From contig CATISE010000004.1 in the NCBI GenBank assembly GCA_949538655.1, positions 1 through 26,518 on the forward strand: a stretch of DNA of 26,518 bases, written 5' to 3'. The stretch comes from Marine Group II euryarchaeote MED-G33 (GTDB lineage: Archaea; Thermoplasmatota; Poseidoniia; Poseidoniales; Thalassarchaeaceae). Every line of letters starts with the position of its first letter. Within the stretch, counting starts at the first letter, position 1. Both the position numbers and the translations under genes were made by a program. The notes beneath the pieces were generated by a model. It searched no databases, was not told the origin of the DNA, and saw only the letters and a list, made by a program, of their open reading frames with translations. Shown piece by piece: positions 14,825 to 22,539 of this stretch.

Positions 14825-15817
14825 ATGTCAGCAGGAATGGCTCAAGCCGGTACGGGGCGCACAAAGGATTTGATTTCCACAGTGAGTCAGATTTCGCATG
14901 CTCTAATGGGTGAAGTAGCAAAAGTAATCATTGGGAAAGAGGAAAATTTGCTTCGCGTCAGCGTCGGTATTCTCTCAAACGGAAACATGCTTCTGGAAGA
15001 TTTCCCAGGTCTTGCAAAAACATTGCTTGCAAATACCTTCGCAAAAGCGCTTGGCTGCAAGTTCAAGCGTGTCCAATTCACACCAGATTTGCTCCCATCG
15101 GATATCATGGGGACATACATGTATGACCAGCAAGTGGGTGAATTCAAGTTACGACCAGGGCCGTTGTTCACCAACATCCTACTCGCTGACGAGATTAACA
15201 GAGCTCCTCCAAAGACACAAGCAGCACTTCTTGAAGCAATGGAAGAAAAACAAGTGACCATTGAGGGAATCACTCACAAGTTGCCAGCACCATTCGTTAC
15301 ACTCGCAACTCAGAATCCTATCGAACAGGAAGGAACCTATCCACTACCTGAAGCGCAAATGGACCGATTCTTGATGAAGATGTCAATGGGTTACCCAGAC
15401 AGAGCTGAAGAAAAGGCAATTCTTGCACGACGTAAGTTGCGTGGAAAGGATGGTCACGATGTAGAACAGATTACATCGCCAAAGAAGGTCGTAGCCATGC
15501 AAAAGGCCCTAGAAACAGTTCACGTGGATCCGGCCATTTTGTCTTACATCGTCGAAGTTGTTCAGCGATCTCGAGAAGATCACAGGTGTATCACAGGTGC
15601 ATCACCTCGTGCAAGTCAGTCGCTTTTCAAGACTGGACGTGCTTCCGCAGCCATCGACGGTCGCGACTATGTGATTCCCGATGATATCAAGCGCGTAGCA
15701 CTGCAAGTTTGTAGCCACCGTATCGTACTCAAACCAGAAGCGAAGATTCGTGGTATTACTGGAATGCATATCATGCGGAAAATCCTCTCAGAGGTTCCAG
15801 TTCCGGTGATTCAGTAA
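14825..15817 (+). CDS. MoxR-family AAA+ ATPase
   Basis: An AAA+ chaperone-like ATPase of 330 residues. Members usually help assemble metalloenzymes or surface/stress complexes with VWA-domain partners. Walker A is the MoxR form LLEDFPGLAKTLLANTFA; Walker B is ILLADEINRAPPKTQAALLEAMEE; sensor 1 is FVTLATQNPIEQEGTYPLPEAQMDRFLMK; the lid has GASPRASQSL and DYVIPDDIKRVA. The ATG at 14825 is 6 bases after GAGGG; an ATG at 14789 gives 12 extra unlikely residues. The DUF58, VWA and transglutaminase genes that commonly follow moxR are absent: the next gene is ParA, 92 bases away. Confidence 0.94.
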   Translation: MSAGMAQAGTGRTKDLISTVSQISHALMGEVAKVIIGKEENLLRVSVGILSNGNMLLEDFPGLAKTLLANTFAKALGCKFKRVQFTPDLLPSDIMGTYMYDQQVGEFKLRPGPLFTNILLADEINRAPPKTQAALLEAMEEKQVTIEGITHKLPAPFVTLATQNPIEQEGTYPLPEAQMDRFLMKMSMGYPDRAEEKAILARRKLRGKDGHDVEQITSPKKVVAMQKALETVHVDPAILSYIVEVVQRSREDHRCITGASPRASQSLFKTGRASAAIDGRDYVIPDDIKRVALQVCSHRIVLKPEAKIRGITGMHIMRKILSEVPVPVIQ

Positions 15818-15833
15818 TCGCTTAGAATACATT

Positions 15834-15856
15834 ACTCGGCGCCCGATTGGGCGAGT
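15834..15856 (+). promoter_or_regulatory. Hairpin in the moxR-parA gap
   Basis: ACTCG-GCG-CCC-GATT-GGG-CGAGT can fold with outer 5-bp and inner 3-bp stems, or as a continuous CGCCC/GGGCG stem. It lies 17 bases after the MoxR stop and about 54 before the ParA ATG. It may be a transcription terminator or a leader structure. Confidence 0.35.
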
Positions 15857-15909
15857 GTTTCAAAGAGGGGCTCGTGTGAGGACGTTGTGTTCTACCGGAG
15901 GTTGTTGAT

Positions 15910-16872
15910 ATGAACCCATACAAGATGGTCATTGCAGTCACTAACCAGAAGGGAGGTTGTGCAAAGACCACAACGGCAGTGAATATTGCTACTGCTCTTG
16001 CCAAGGGAAACGAAAAGGAAGGGTTTCCTCCAGCAAAGGTACTGTTGGTTGATTTGGATCCCCAAGGAAACGCCTCTACGTCATTTGGAATCGATAAGAG
16101 CAAGTTAGAACGAACTGTGTATGACTTAATCATGAATGATCTTGGTGAAGAATTGCCAATTCTCGAGAATTACCTCATTGGACCCGATATCATTACCGAT
16201 TACATGCATGAAGCTTGGAGGCAGAATAACCCGGATAAGAAAACGCCTCGGACAATGGGTGTCAAGAACCTATGGCTACTTCCTAGTAATATCCAATTAT
16301 CGGGTGCCGAGATTGAATTGGCAACCAGAATTGGTCGAGAAACTAGATTGAAGGAAGGTTTGAGTCCTGCATTTGATGAATTTGATTACATCATTATCGA
16401 CACCCCCCCCAGTCTCGGGTTGCTAACAATCAATGCATTGGCCGCGGCTAATTGGGTCTTGATTCCTGTACAAACCGAATACTACGCACTCGAGGGCATG
16501 AGTCAGTTGATGAATTCGATCAAACTTGTTCAACGAAGAATTAATCCAAATCTCAAGTTATTCGGAATGGCATTGACAATGTATCAAAAGAGCAAATTGT
16601 GCAGCCTAGTTGAAGATGAAGTGCGACGACATTTTCCAACTCAAGTTTTCAAAACAGTGATCCCAAGAAATATCGATATCGCTGCAGCCGCAATGGATGG
16701 AGCTCCGATTACACTTCTCAAGAAGCCCAATAGCTCAAAATCAAACAAGGGGAGTCTGGCATACTGGACTCTCGCAAAGGAAGTTCACCGTCGTGTTTTG
16801 AAAATCCGACACAAATTTGGAATTAACGAACCCAACCGACTTCGCCAATATCAAATACAAACCGGTGAATAG
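15910..16872 (+). CDS. parA: ParA/Soj-family partitioning ATPase
   Basis: A 320-residue deviant-Walker ATPase of the ParA/MinD superfamily. These form ATP-dependent dimers on DNA or membrane and position chromosomes, plasmids or protein clusters. Visible: NQKGGCAKTTTAVNIA with the signature Lys14 and Walker Lys19, VLLVDLDPQGNAS, the switch FDYIIIDTPPSLGLLTINAL, PVQTEYYALEGMSQL, and KTVIPRNIDIAAAAMDG. It begins directly at the ATPase core, so it is the chromosomal Soj type without an N-terminal DNA-binding domain. GGAGG lies 8 bases before the ATG. A ribbon-helix-helix-like gene follows by about 60 bases, in the place a centromere-binding partner normally takes. No parB is visible. Confidence 0.93.
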   Translation: MNPYKMVIAVTNQKGGCAKTTTAVNIATALAKGNEKEGFPPAKVLLVDLDPQGNASTSFGIDKSKLERTVYDLIMNDLGEELPILENYLIGPDIITDYMHEAWRQNNPDKKTPRTMGVKNLWLLPSNIQLSGAEIELATRIGRETRLKEGLSPAFDEFDYIIIDTPPSLGLLTINALAAANWVLIPVQTEYYALEGMSQLMNSIKLVQRRINPNLKLFGMALTMYQKSKLCSLVEDEVRRHFPTQVFKTVIPRNIDIAAAAMDGAPITLLKKPNSSKSNKGSLAYWTLAKEVHRRVLKIRHKFGINEPNRLRQYQIQTGE

Positions 16873-16931
16873 CCTCACAAACGACCGACACGCTCAAGTT
16901 GCTTCGGGCAAGTCTTCGTGCCAGTGATAAC

Positions 16932-17174
16932 ATGGGTTCTCCGAATATGACTTCTGTGAGCGTCTCCTTTGATGTGAGGCGACAACTGAATTCAATGCGA
17001 GCAATGGGCAACCACAAGAGTGTGGATGATCTATTGATTCAAGTGCTGCAAGAATACCGAATGGCGCAACTACGCGCAGAAGCCGACAAACTTCGAAACC
17101 GACTTCGAGACATCGGCCAAACCGATGTAGAAGCCCTCGTTGAACGTCTTGGCCATTCCCCATATGGTGGTTAG
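16932..17174 (+). CDS. Small ribbon-helix-helix-like protein, candidate ParA partner
   Basis: An 80-residue protein. Residues about 6-45 (TSVSVSFDVRRQLNSM, then HKSVDDLLIQVLQEYR) have the pattern of a ribbon-helix-helix DNA-binding fold: a short beta strand, a helix, a turn with polar Ser, and a second helix. The remaining about 35 residues form a charged helix. The start is ATG 16932 or 16947; the latter lies directly before the beta strand. Small RHH proteins (ParG, CopG-like) act as centromere-binding partners and repressors for ParA systems, so this role is the natural guess from position, but sequence similarity is generic. Confidence 0.7.
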   Translation: MGSPNMTSVSVSFDVRRQLNSMRAMGNHKSVDDLLIQVLQEYRMAQLRAEADKLRNRLRDIGQTDVEALVERLGHSPYGG

Positions 17175-17424
17175 ATTGAAGGGGCAGGCACCGGCTTATT
17201 CAGTCAATGCCACTACCCTGTTTCTAGGGTTAATGGACGGTGGAAGCAATTCGAGAATTCTTCTTGATTTAGCAGCCGCGAATAAAATAGAATTACATGC
17301 TCAATCTTCTGATTGGAATGGGCTATTGTGGCTCATTTCTACAGCGTTGAAAGAAACGGGCGCTGCATATTCTGGAGAAGATTATGCTTCACTAAGGAAT
17401 AACCTTCCAGTGACATTTCACTGA
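17164..17424 (+). CDS. Small protein of unknown function in the parA operon
   Basis: An 86-residue reading frame whose ATG at 17164 overlaps the end of the RHH-like gene by 11 bases, a sign of translational coupling. It reads MVVRLKGQAPAYSVNATTLF and continues with a helical, leucine-rich stretch around LLWLISTALKETG. No signal peptide, membrane helix or known motif is recognised. It ends 2 bases before the stop of the convergent secreted-protein gene. It could be a third component of the ParA system; the function is unknown. Confidence 0.6.
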   Translation: MVVRLKGQAPAYSVNATTLFLGLMDGGSNSRILLDLAAANKIELHAQSSDWNGLLWLISTALKETGAAYSGEDYASLRNNLPVTFH

Positions 17425-17426
17425 AA

Positions 17427-19838
17427 TTAATTCCCGCCGTGTCGTTCTAGCCATTGATGGCCATACCAACGCCACTGCTCAGTCGTCCAACCTTCGGGCA
17501 ATCCACCAGCTGGTAGTGGTGGAGCTTCTGCAGGAGGTTGATCTGCGACTGGTTCTGGTCCTTGCTCGGAAGTAGACTCTGCTTCGATTTGAATTTCTTC
17601 CACATTTGGCTTTTCATCGGAGGTAGCATCTTCTACTTCAGTGGAATAATCTGGATCGGTGGGGGTGGGTTCTGATGTTTCGCCATCATCTGCAAACATG
17701 CCTTCATCCAAATCTGCGGCTGAACTGACCTCGTCGTCAATGTGGTCATCCCCCCATGCCTTCTGTTCGTCAATTCCTCCACGAGTTTCGAAGGTGTCAC
17801 CACTTTCCCAGGCATCCAACTCTTTGGTTGCATCTTGATGCGTGTATTGTGCGTCAGGTTTACCCTTTTGCCGAATTTTTCCAACGATTCGTAAGGTCCC
17901 GACAATCACCAACATAGCAACTACCATCACGCCAACAATATAGCCTGCAATGACTGCGAATTCCTTGATGGATTCCATCATATCTACATCCTTTTCGTCA
18001 TCAATAAATGTGATGTTTCCTGAGTCCGAGTTGTCATCTAATGCACTACATGCTTGGTGAATACTCCAATTGGTATGTTTGGCACAATGGTCCTCTAGCG
18101 TTTGAATCTCTGGATCGGTGTCATTGTAGTCACCATTGCTTCCTGCACAATCTCGATCTTGATCGAGCCATTCAGTTCGGTTACCGACCATTGTACAATC
18201 GCCAAAGGCTGATTCAGTATTGTCATCGTAACCGTCACCATCCTCATCGACGCAACCATAACGATTGATTGAGGTGTAAGCGTCGACTCCAGGATCATAC
18301 ATGTTCGCTCTTGTACTAGTCCCTGCGAGTGTGGGGCAGGCATCTCCACGGTATCCACTCAAATTATCCCCATACCCATCACCATCCGAATCGCGCCATT
18401 GGCTGTCCTCCATGTGGAAAGAATCTGCATTTCCAACAGGGTGGGCCTCTTCACCCATTCCTGGGTCGGACCAACCATCACCATCGGTATCTTGGCAACC
18501 AAGTCGATCTAGAGTTGAACTGCCTGATTGAGTTACGCAAGCATCTGGATTTGTGGCACCTAGCTCCTGATTGTCACCATACCCATCGCCATCCGTGTCG
18601 AACCACTGTGAGGAATCATCTGGGAATTTGTCACCATCTTGACCATATTCATAGTCGCCATATCCATCACCATCTGAATCTGTTTGTTGAGAAGGGTTGT
18701 CTGGGAAGGCGTCTTGGTTATCACCAACAGAATCACCGTCTGAATCAGATATCTCTGAAGCATCTTGAGGGAACTCATCCGCATTGTCACCCACACCGTC
18801 ACCATCTGAATCAACCCATTCAGTCGGATCTTCAGGGAATACATCGAGACCGTCGACGACACCGTCTTCATCACCATCAGCGTCGAGGAGATGAATCTCT
18901 GAATTGGAGCTGAATGATGAGAGAATGAATACCCCTTCTCCCGCGGTGGCACGGAATCCAACAATTTCTCCTTGTATCGAGAATTCTTGTTCCTTGATGA
19001 GGGTACTAAGATCGATTGAGAACACCTTGCCATTTGACATACCAATCATCAAACGATCACCGAGTTCTTGCAGAGATCGACCTTGGCCAATGGAGCAGAG
19101 AGACATAGATTGCTGACGTACCCAACTTGTAGTGTTGTGTATATCCAATCTGCAATTGTCAGTTAAACTGAATAATAACGATCCATCATCACTGGCAAAT
19201 AATTTCAATAGAGGGAAAGATGAATCTACCAATACCTGAAGCAGTGACCCATTTTCGTCATGTATTCGAATTTGTTTATCCCTTCCAGATGTGAGGATTT
19301 TACCATCATCGAGTGTAGCGATACTTGTGATCCCATTTGTGTGGCTGCTTGTGGATACGCCAGAAGGTGTGTTGGCTTGCCCATCCCATTCCATAGCATG
19401 TTTTGATGTCCTCATGGTGACCCACAAATCACCGTCTGAGTCCCATGCCAATGCGTCTACTGCTTGGCCAACACTGAACCTGTAGAGTTCCTCCATATAT
19501 TCGATTGAAATGATACAAGCACCAGTGGAGGTGCCAACTGCCAACAATTTGTCACCCTCATTGTAATCTGCAGAATACAATGTTGTATTGGTAAATTCAC
19601 TCCAGACTTCTGCATAACTTCCATTGGCCTGAACTGAATATGCCGTAACGTAACCATCCACAGTTGCAATGAGAATATTACCGTTCTCAAGAGTCCACCA
19701 TCCAATGGCTGAGCGATCCAACTCCGCTACAGTTCCTGCTGAACCGAGATCTTCAATTGTAGCTGAACTGGTAGGAACCAATGGCATTACGAGTGCACCG
19801 AGAAGTATCACGAATATCGTAAATGCTCGCGCGCGCAT
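17427..19838 (-). CDS. Membrane-anchored extracellular beta-propeller / Ca-repeat protein
   Basis: An 803-residue surface protein. Order: signal peptide (MRARAFTIFVILLGALVMPL, cut near SSA), a WD/quinoprotein-like propeller region (about 30-310, blades with 'DGKILTSGRDKQIRIHD'-type strands), eight thrombospondin-type-3-like Asp repeats of form D-x-D-G-D-x-x-G-D (about 318-520) and a ninth degenerate one near 560, a Cys-containing region, one transmembrane helix (about 625-647), then an acidic cytoplasmic tail of about 155 residues ending in a Trp-rich motif LPEGWTTEQWRWYGHQWLE. The repeats should bind Ca2+ and form a stiff stalk. The ATG at 19838 places the signal peptide at the N-terminus; ATGs at 19877 and 19901 are less likely. 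It lies downstream of the coiled-coil gene. Confidence 0.82.
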   Translation of the reverse strand: MRARAFTIFVILLGALVMPLVPTSSATIEDLGSAGTVAELDRSAIGWWTLENGNILIATVDGYVTAYSVQANGSYAEVWSEFTNTTLYSADYNEGDKLLAVGTSTGACIISIEYMEELYRFSVGQAVDALAWDSDGDLWVTMRTSKHAMEWDGQANTPSGVSTSSHTNGITSIATLDDGKILTSGRDKQIRIHDENGSLLQVLVDSSFPLLKLFASDDGSLLFSLTDNCRLDIHNTTSWVRQQSMSLCSIGQGRSLQELGDRLMIGMSNGKVFSIDLSTLIKEQEFSIQGEIVGFRATAGEGVFILSSFSSNSEIHLLDADGDEDGVVDGLDVFPEDPTEWVDSDGDGVGDNADEFPQDASEISDSDGDSVGDNQDAFPDNPSQQTDSDGDGYGDYEYGQDGDKFPDDSSQWFDTDGDGYGDNQELGATNPDACVTQSGSSTLDRLGCQDTDGDGWSDPGMGEEAHPVGNADSFHMEDSQWRDSDGDGYGDNLSGYRGDACPTLAGTSTRANMYDPGVDAYTSINRYGCVDEDGDGYDDNTESAFGDCTMVGNRTEWLDQDRDCAGSNGDYNDTDPEIQTLEDHCAKHTNWSIHQACSALDDNSDSGNITFIDDEKDVDMMESIKEFAVIAGYIVGVMVVAMLVIVGTLRIVGKIRQKGKPDAQYTHQDATKELDAWESGDTFETRGGIDEQKAWGDDHIDDEVSSAADLDEGMFADDGETSEPTPTDPDYSTEVEDATSDEKPNVEEIQIEAESTSEQGPEPVADQPPAEAPPLPAGGLPEGWTTEQWRWYGHQWLERHGGN

Positions 19839-19897
19839 GTTTGGACGAATGCACACCCCCCTTTGAATCGAGCGCATGGTTGGTTCAGCAATGAATC

Positions 19898-19914
19898 GCA
19901 CCCCTACGGGGTGC
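19898..19914 (-). terminator. GCACCCC-GTA-GGGGTGC hairpin after the coiled-coil gene
   Basis: Read on the minus strand, this is a perfect 7-bp stem with a GTA loop, starting 7 bases after the coiled-coil stop and 60 bases before the next gene's ATG. It shares CCCCGTAGGGG with the hairpin that follows prs at 11416. It may end or attenuate transcription between the two genes, or protect a 3' end. Confidence 0.5.
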
Positions 19915-19921
19915 GTTCAAA

Positions 19922-22444
19922 TCACTCTTCTTCTTCCGAAATTTGAGTACTAATTGGCTTCAGTACTGCCCTTGTAACGGGTTTGAGAACCGTTCGTTCT
20001 TCGTCAGTTGATTCCCGATCTACCGAGGCACCAACAGGTGTTAGCACACTGCGAACCACCGGTTGAAGAACCGGTCTTTGAATCGGTGTTAGAGTATCTT
20101 GTTTGGTTTCTTCAATCCGCGCCTTAGCCAAACCCGGTGGACCTCTAGTTGGTGGACCAGAAGCCGGTTTTGCGGGTGCTCCTTCACGTATGAGGCGTCC
20201 ACCGCCTGGCGGGCCACTGGATGTTTTGACGACCTCTGAGAAGTCGGGTGTTTCGTCTGAAATTGGAGTAGGATCTGCTGCATCCAACTCTACCTCTTCA
20301 GAGATTGCGTTCAGAATGGTTCGAGTCAGTGAAGCCTTCTCTTCAACAGGGATTTCTGGTTCCAAATCAAATTCTTCCTCAGACATCTGTTCAATGTCGG
20401 AGGTTGCTTCTGGTTCCAATGTAGGGGCTTTAATCGGCTGACGAACGGGTTGTAATGCACCTAAACCGCCTGTAGTTGGTTTAGGCGCTGCTCCAAGAGT
20501 ACCGGCACCCAATCCACCTATTCGCTGAACTGGAGATCGAACTGGAGCTGCCAAGGTTCGAGGTTCTTCATCTGCTGGTTTTGCTGCTGAGCCTAGACCA
20601 CCTGGTCGGGCTAGACTACCCAATCCACCACGAGATTGCCCCAGAGCAGGTGCTGTACCGGCTGCTGTTCCCGGCATCTGTCCTTTGGCACTCGACAAAG
20701 CGTCCATCCAAGCCTGGCGCCGGTCTAATCTACCGTCCTTTCCTTCAAGTTCCGCTGCTTCTTCTGCACGTTTGAGTTCAGCTTCTGATTCAAGATCTTC
20801 TTCGGTGATGAGCCCTTTCTCAAGTTCGACTCGGAGTTTTTCTTCTGCAGCCACACGGAATTCTTCTGCGCGGGATTCCAATTGATTCAAGCGATCTCGG
20901 ATTTCGGCGCGCTTGATTGCAAGTTGAGCTTCAATCTCAGCCCGAATCGCACTTTCCTTTCTCCTAACTTCAATGAGAGCTTTGTTGCGCATGATTTCTT
21001 CGCGCTTGGCAACTTGTCGCTCAAGCTGTTCTGCAACCTCTTGTTCCTTTTGCGCACGGAAGGCAGCCAATTCGGCTTCCATCTCCACTTCAAGATCGAG
21101 ACTTGTCTCCTGTTTGATTAAGTCAAGATTTGTTTCTTGAGCGATTCTTTCATTTCTAATCCTGGAATCAATCTCTGCCATAATTTGGCGCTCAGATGCT
21201 TGTTGGCGTGCACTATATTCTGATTCTATTTGAGAAATCCAATCCGCCTTCTTATCGTCATATTGGTTATCGAGTTGTTCACGCAAGTCAAGTTCTCGAT
21301 CATGCCTGAATTGACTCAAATGCTGAGTAATTTCGGCTTCTCTATCTGATTTGTATTGATCAAATTCAGAATCAATCTTTTCACTCACTGTATCCTCAAG
21401 TTCAAGATGCAATGCTCGATCAATTTCATCAATCGCATGCGAGAATGATACATCGAATCTCTCCTTCAGGCGTTGCTTTCGAAGGGCCAAACGGTCACCA
21501 TACTCAGAATCAAGACTTTTGAGAATTGAGGCCTGGAGTTCTTCGCGTCGTCTTGCAACTGCAAGTTCTAGATCTTCTTGCATTCGACCTTCAAGACGTT
21601 CTGTTTCTTGTGTAAGGCGGGTTTCAAGTTCTGTAGCTAGTTCTTGAGCGATTTGCTCTTCAAGGCGATGAGCGCGTCTTTCGTACTCAGCGCGCAAGCG
21701 TGCTTCACGCTCGCGAAGGCGTTGACGGAGTTGTTGCTCTAAACGACGGCGTATGCCGTCTCGAAGTTGAATTTCACGCTCTGCCAAACGTGCTTGTTGA
21801 GCGTCTTCAATTCGACGAGCTTGTGCACCTTCTTCTTCGTCTAGACGGTTGGCCATTTCACCTTTCAGTTGTTCCTCAATACCACGAATTTGGCGTTGCA
21901 TCTCTTGACCGGTTTCAATCTCAAGACGTTCCTCAAGGAATGCACGTCTGCGTTCGAATTCAGAATCCATTTCATCTTTCAATTGAGTTCGAAGTTGTTC
22001 TCTTCGGGCTTCCAAACGGCGGGTGGATTCTAGTTCCAATCGAGACCGAATCGATTCTTCTTCGCGTGTGAGACGTAATTTCATTTCATCTCTCAGAGTG
22101 GATTCTTCTCGCTCAAGTGTATCTCTTTCAAGACGTTCGAGTTCGTCTTCCATTTCTGAACGAAGTTCAGCCTCAATTTCAGAGAGGGCGCTTTCAGTCT
22201 GCATTCCTGCTGTTTTAGCAAGTGCACCCTTCATCCCTGAAAGGCGTTCAGCCTGTTCCTGCAATCGGAGGCGTCGTTCCCTCTTCAGGGACGTTCGCAT
22301 TCTTCGCTCATCATTGAGGCGATCATCGAGGGACTGGACATCATCGAGTGATGGTGTACGAATTTCAGACGAACCGGATGTTCCGGTTGTATGGCGTGCT
22401 CTTAATTCTGCTAAGTTATCCCTGCTGACACTCAAGGGTCCCAT
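19922..22444 (-). CDS. Very long charged coiled-coil protein with repeat tail
   Basis: An 840-residue cytoplasmic protein without signal peptide or membrane helix. About residues 35-575 are almost unbroken Glu/Arg/Leu/Gln helix, likely a coiled coil or long single helix, with recurring units such as RLEEQIAQELATELETRL. Residues about 585-700 are Gly/Pro/Ala-rich with repeated GGLG (GGLGSLARPGGLGSAAKP). The C-terminus holds two copies of a VLxPVxRxVLxP unit (RPVLQPVVRSVLTPV and RTVLKPVTRAVLKPI). No ATPase head is present, so it is not SMC/Rad50. A scaffold or cytoskeletal role, perhaps tethered via the terminal repeats, is plausible; no homologous family is recognised. A TATA-like TTAAGTAT lies about 30 bases upstream, suggesting a leaderless mRNA. 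Confidence 0.8.
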   Translation of the reverse strand: MGPLSVSRDNLAELRARHTTGTSGSSEIRTPSLDDVQSLDDRLNDERRMRTSLKRERRLRLQEQAERLSGMKGALAKTAGMQTESALSEIEAELRSEMEDELERLERDTLEREESTLRDEMKLRLTREEESIRSRLELESTRRLEARREQLRTQLKDEMDSEFERRRAFLEERLEIETGQEMQRQIRGIEEQLKGEMANRLDEEEGAQARRIEDAQQARLAEREIQLRDGIRRRLEQQLRQRLREREARLRAEYERRAHRLEEQIAQELATELETRLTQETERLEGRMQEDLELAVARRREELQASILKSLDSEYGDRLALRKQRLKERFDVSFSHAIDEIDRALHLELEDTVSEKIDSEFDQYKSDREAEITQHLSQFRHDRELDLREQLDNQYDDKKADWISQIESEYSARQQASERQIMAEIDSRIRNERIAQETNLDLIKQETSLDLEVEMEAELAAFRAQKEQEVAEQLERQVAKREEIMRNKALIEVRRKESAIRAEIEAQLAIKRAEIRDRLNQLESRAEEFRVAAEEKLRVELEKGLITEEDLESEAELKRAEEAAELEGKDGRLDRRQAWMDALSSAKGQMPGTAAGTAPALGQSRGGLGSLARPGGLGSAAKPADEEPRTLAAPVRSPVQRIGGLGAGTLGAAPKPTTGGLGALQPVRQPIKAPTLEPEATSDIEQMSEEEFDLEPEIPVEEKASLTRTILNAISEEVELDAADPTPISDETPDFSEVVKTSSGPPGGGRLIREGAPAKPASGPPTRGPPGLAKARIEETKQDTLTPIQRPVLQPVVRSVLTPVGASVDRESTDEERTVLKPVTRAVLKPISTQISEEEE

Positions 22445-22471
22445 CCCCGTTGCGTATTCGAATTCTTCTGA

Positions 22472-22502
22472 TACTTAACCGACATAGGTTTGAACAAACC
22501 TC
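22472..22502 (-). promoter_or_regulatory. Promoter and operator-like palindrome of the coiled-coil gene
   Basis: On the minus strand TTAAGTAT (22479-22472) is a TATA-like box about 30 bases before the ATG at 22444. Just upstream of it is AGGTTTG-TT-CAAACCT (22487-22502), a perfect 7-bp inverted repeat. A repressor or activator bound there would sit directly beside TBP/TFB. This separates the coiled-coil gene from the upstream PssA-like gene. Confidence 0.5.
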
Positions 22503-22539
22503 AGAGGCGGATTATCCGACCTTGCGATGCGTTCCGAAA

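Noticed and set aside
18120..18890. Periodic similar DNA units suggesting a CRISPR-like or satellite array
   Set aside because: The periodicity follows codons of the D-x-D-G-D-x-x-G-D protein repeat; units are divergent and unequally spaced.
18329..18913. 194-codon His-rich plus-strand frame
   Set aside because: It is the reverse complement of the Asp/Gly-rich Ca-binding repeats; the His-rich composition is an artefact of that repeat.
21700..22478. Plus-strand frames of 123 and 151 codons antisense to the coiled-coil gene
   Set aside because: Open antisense frames are expected opposite Glu/Arg-rich coding sequence; Ser/Arg-rich composition and no conserved motif.
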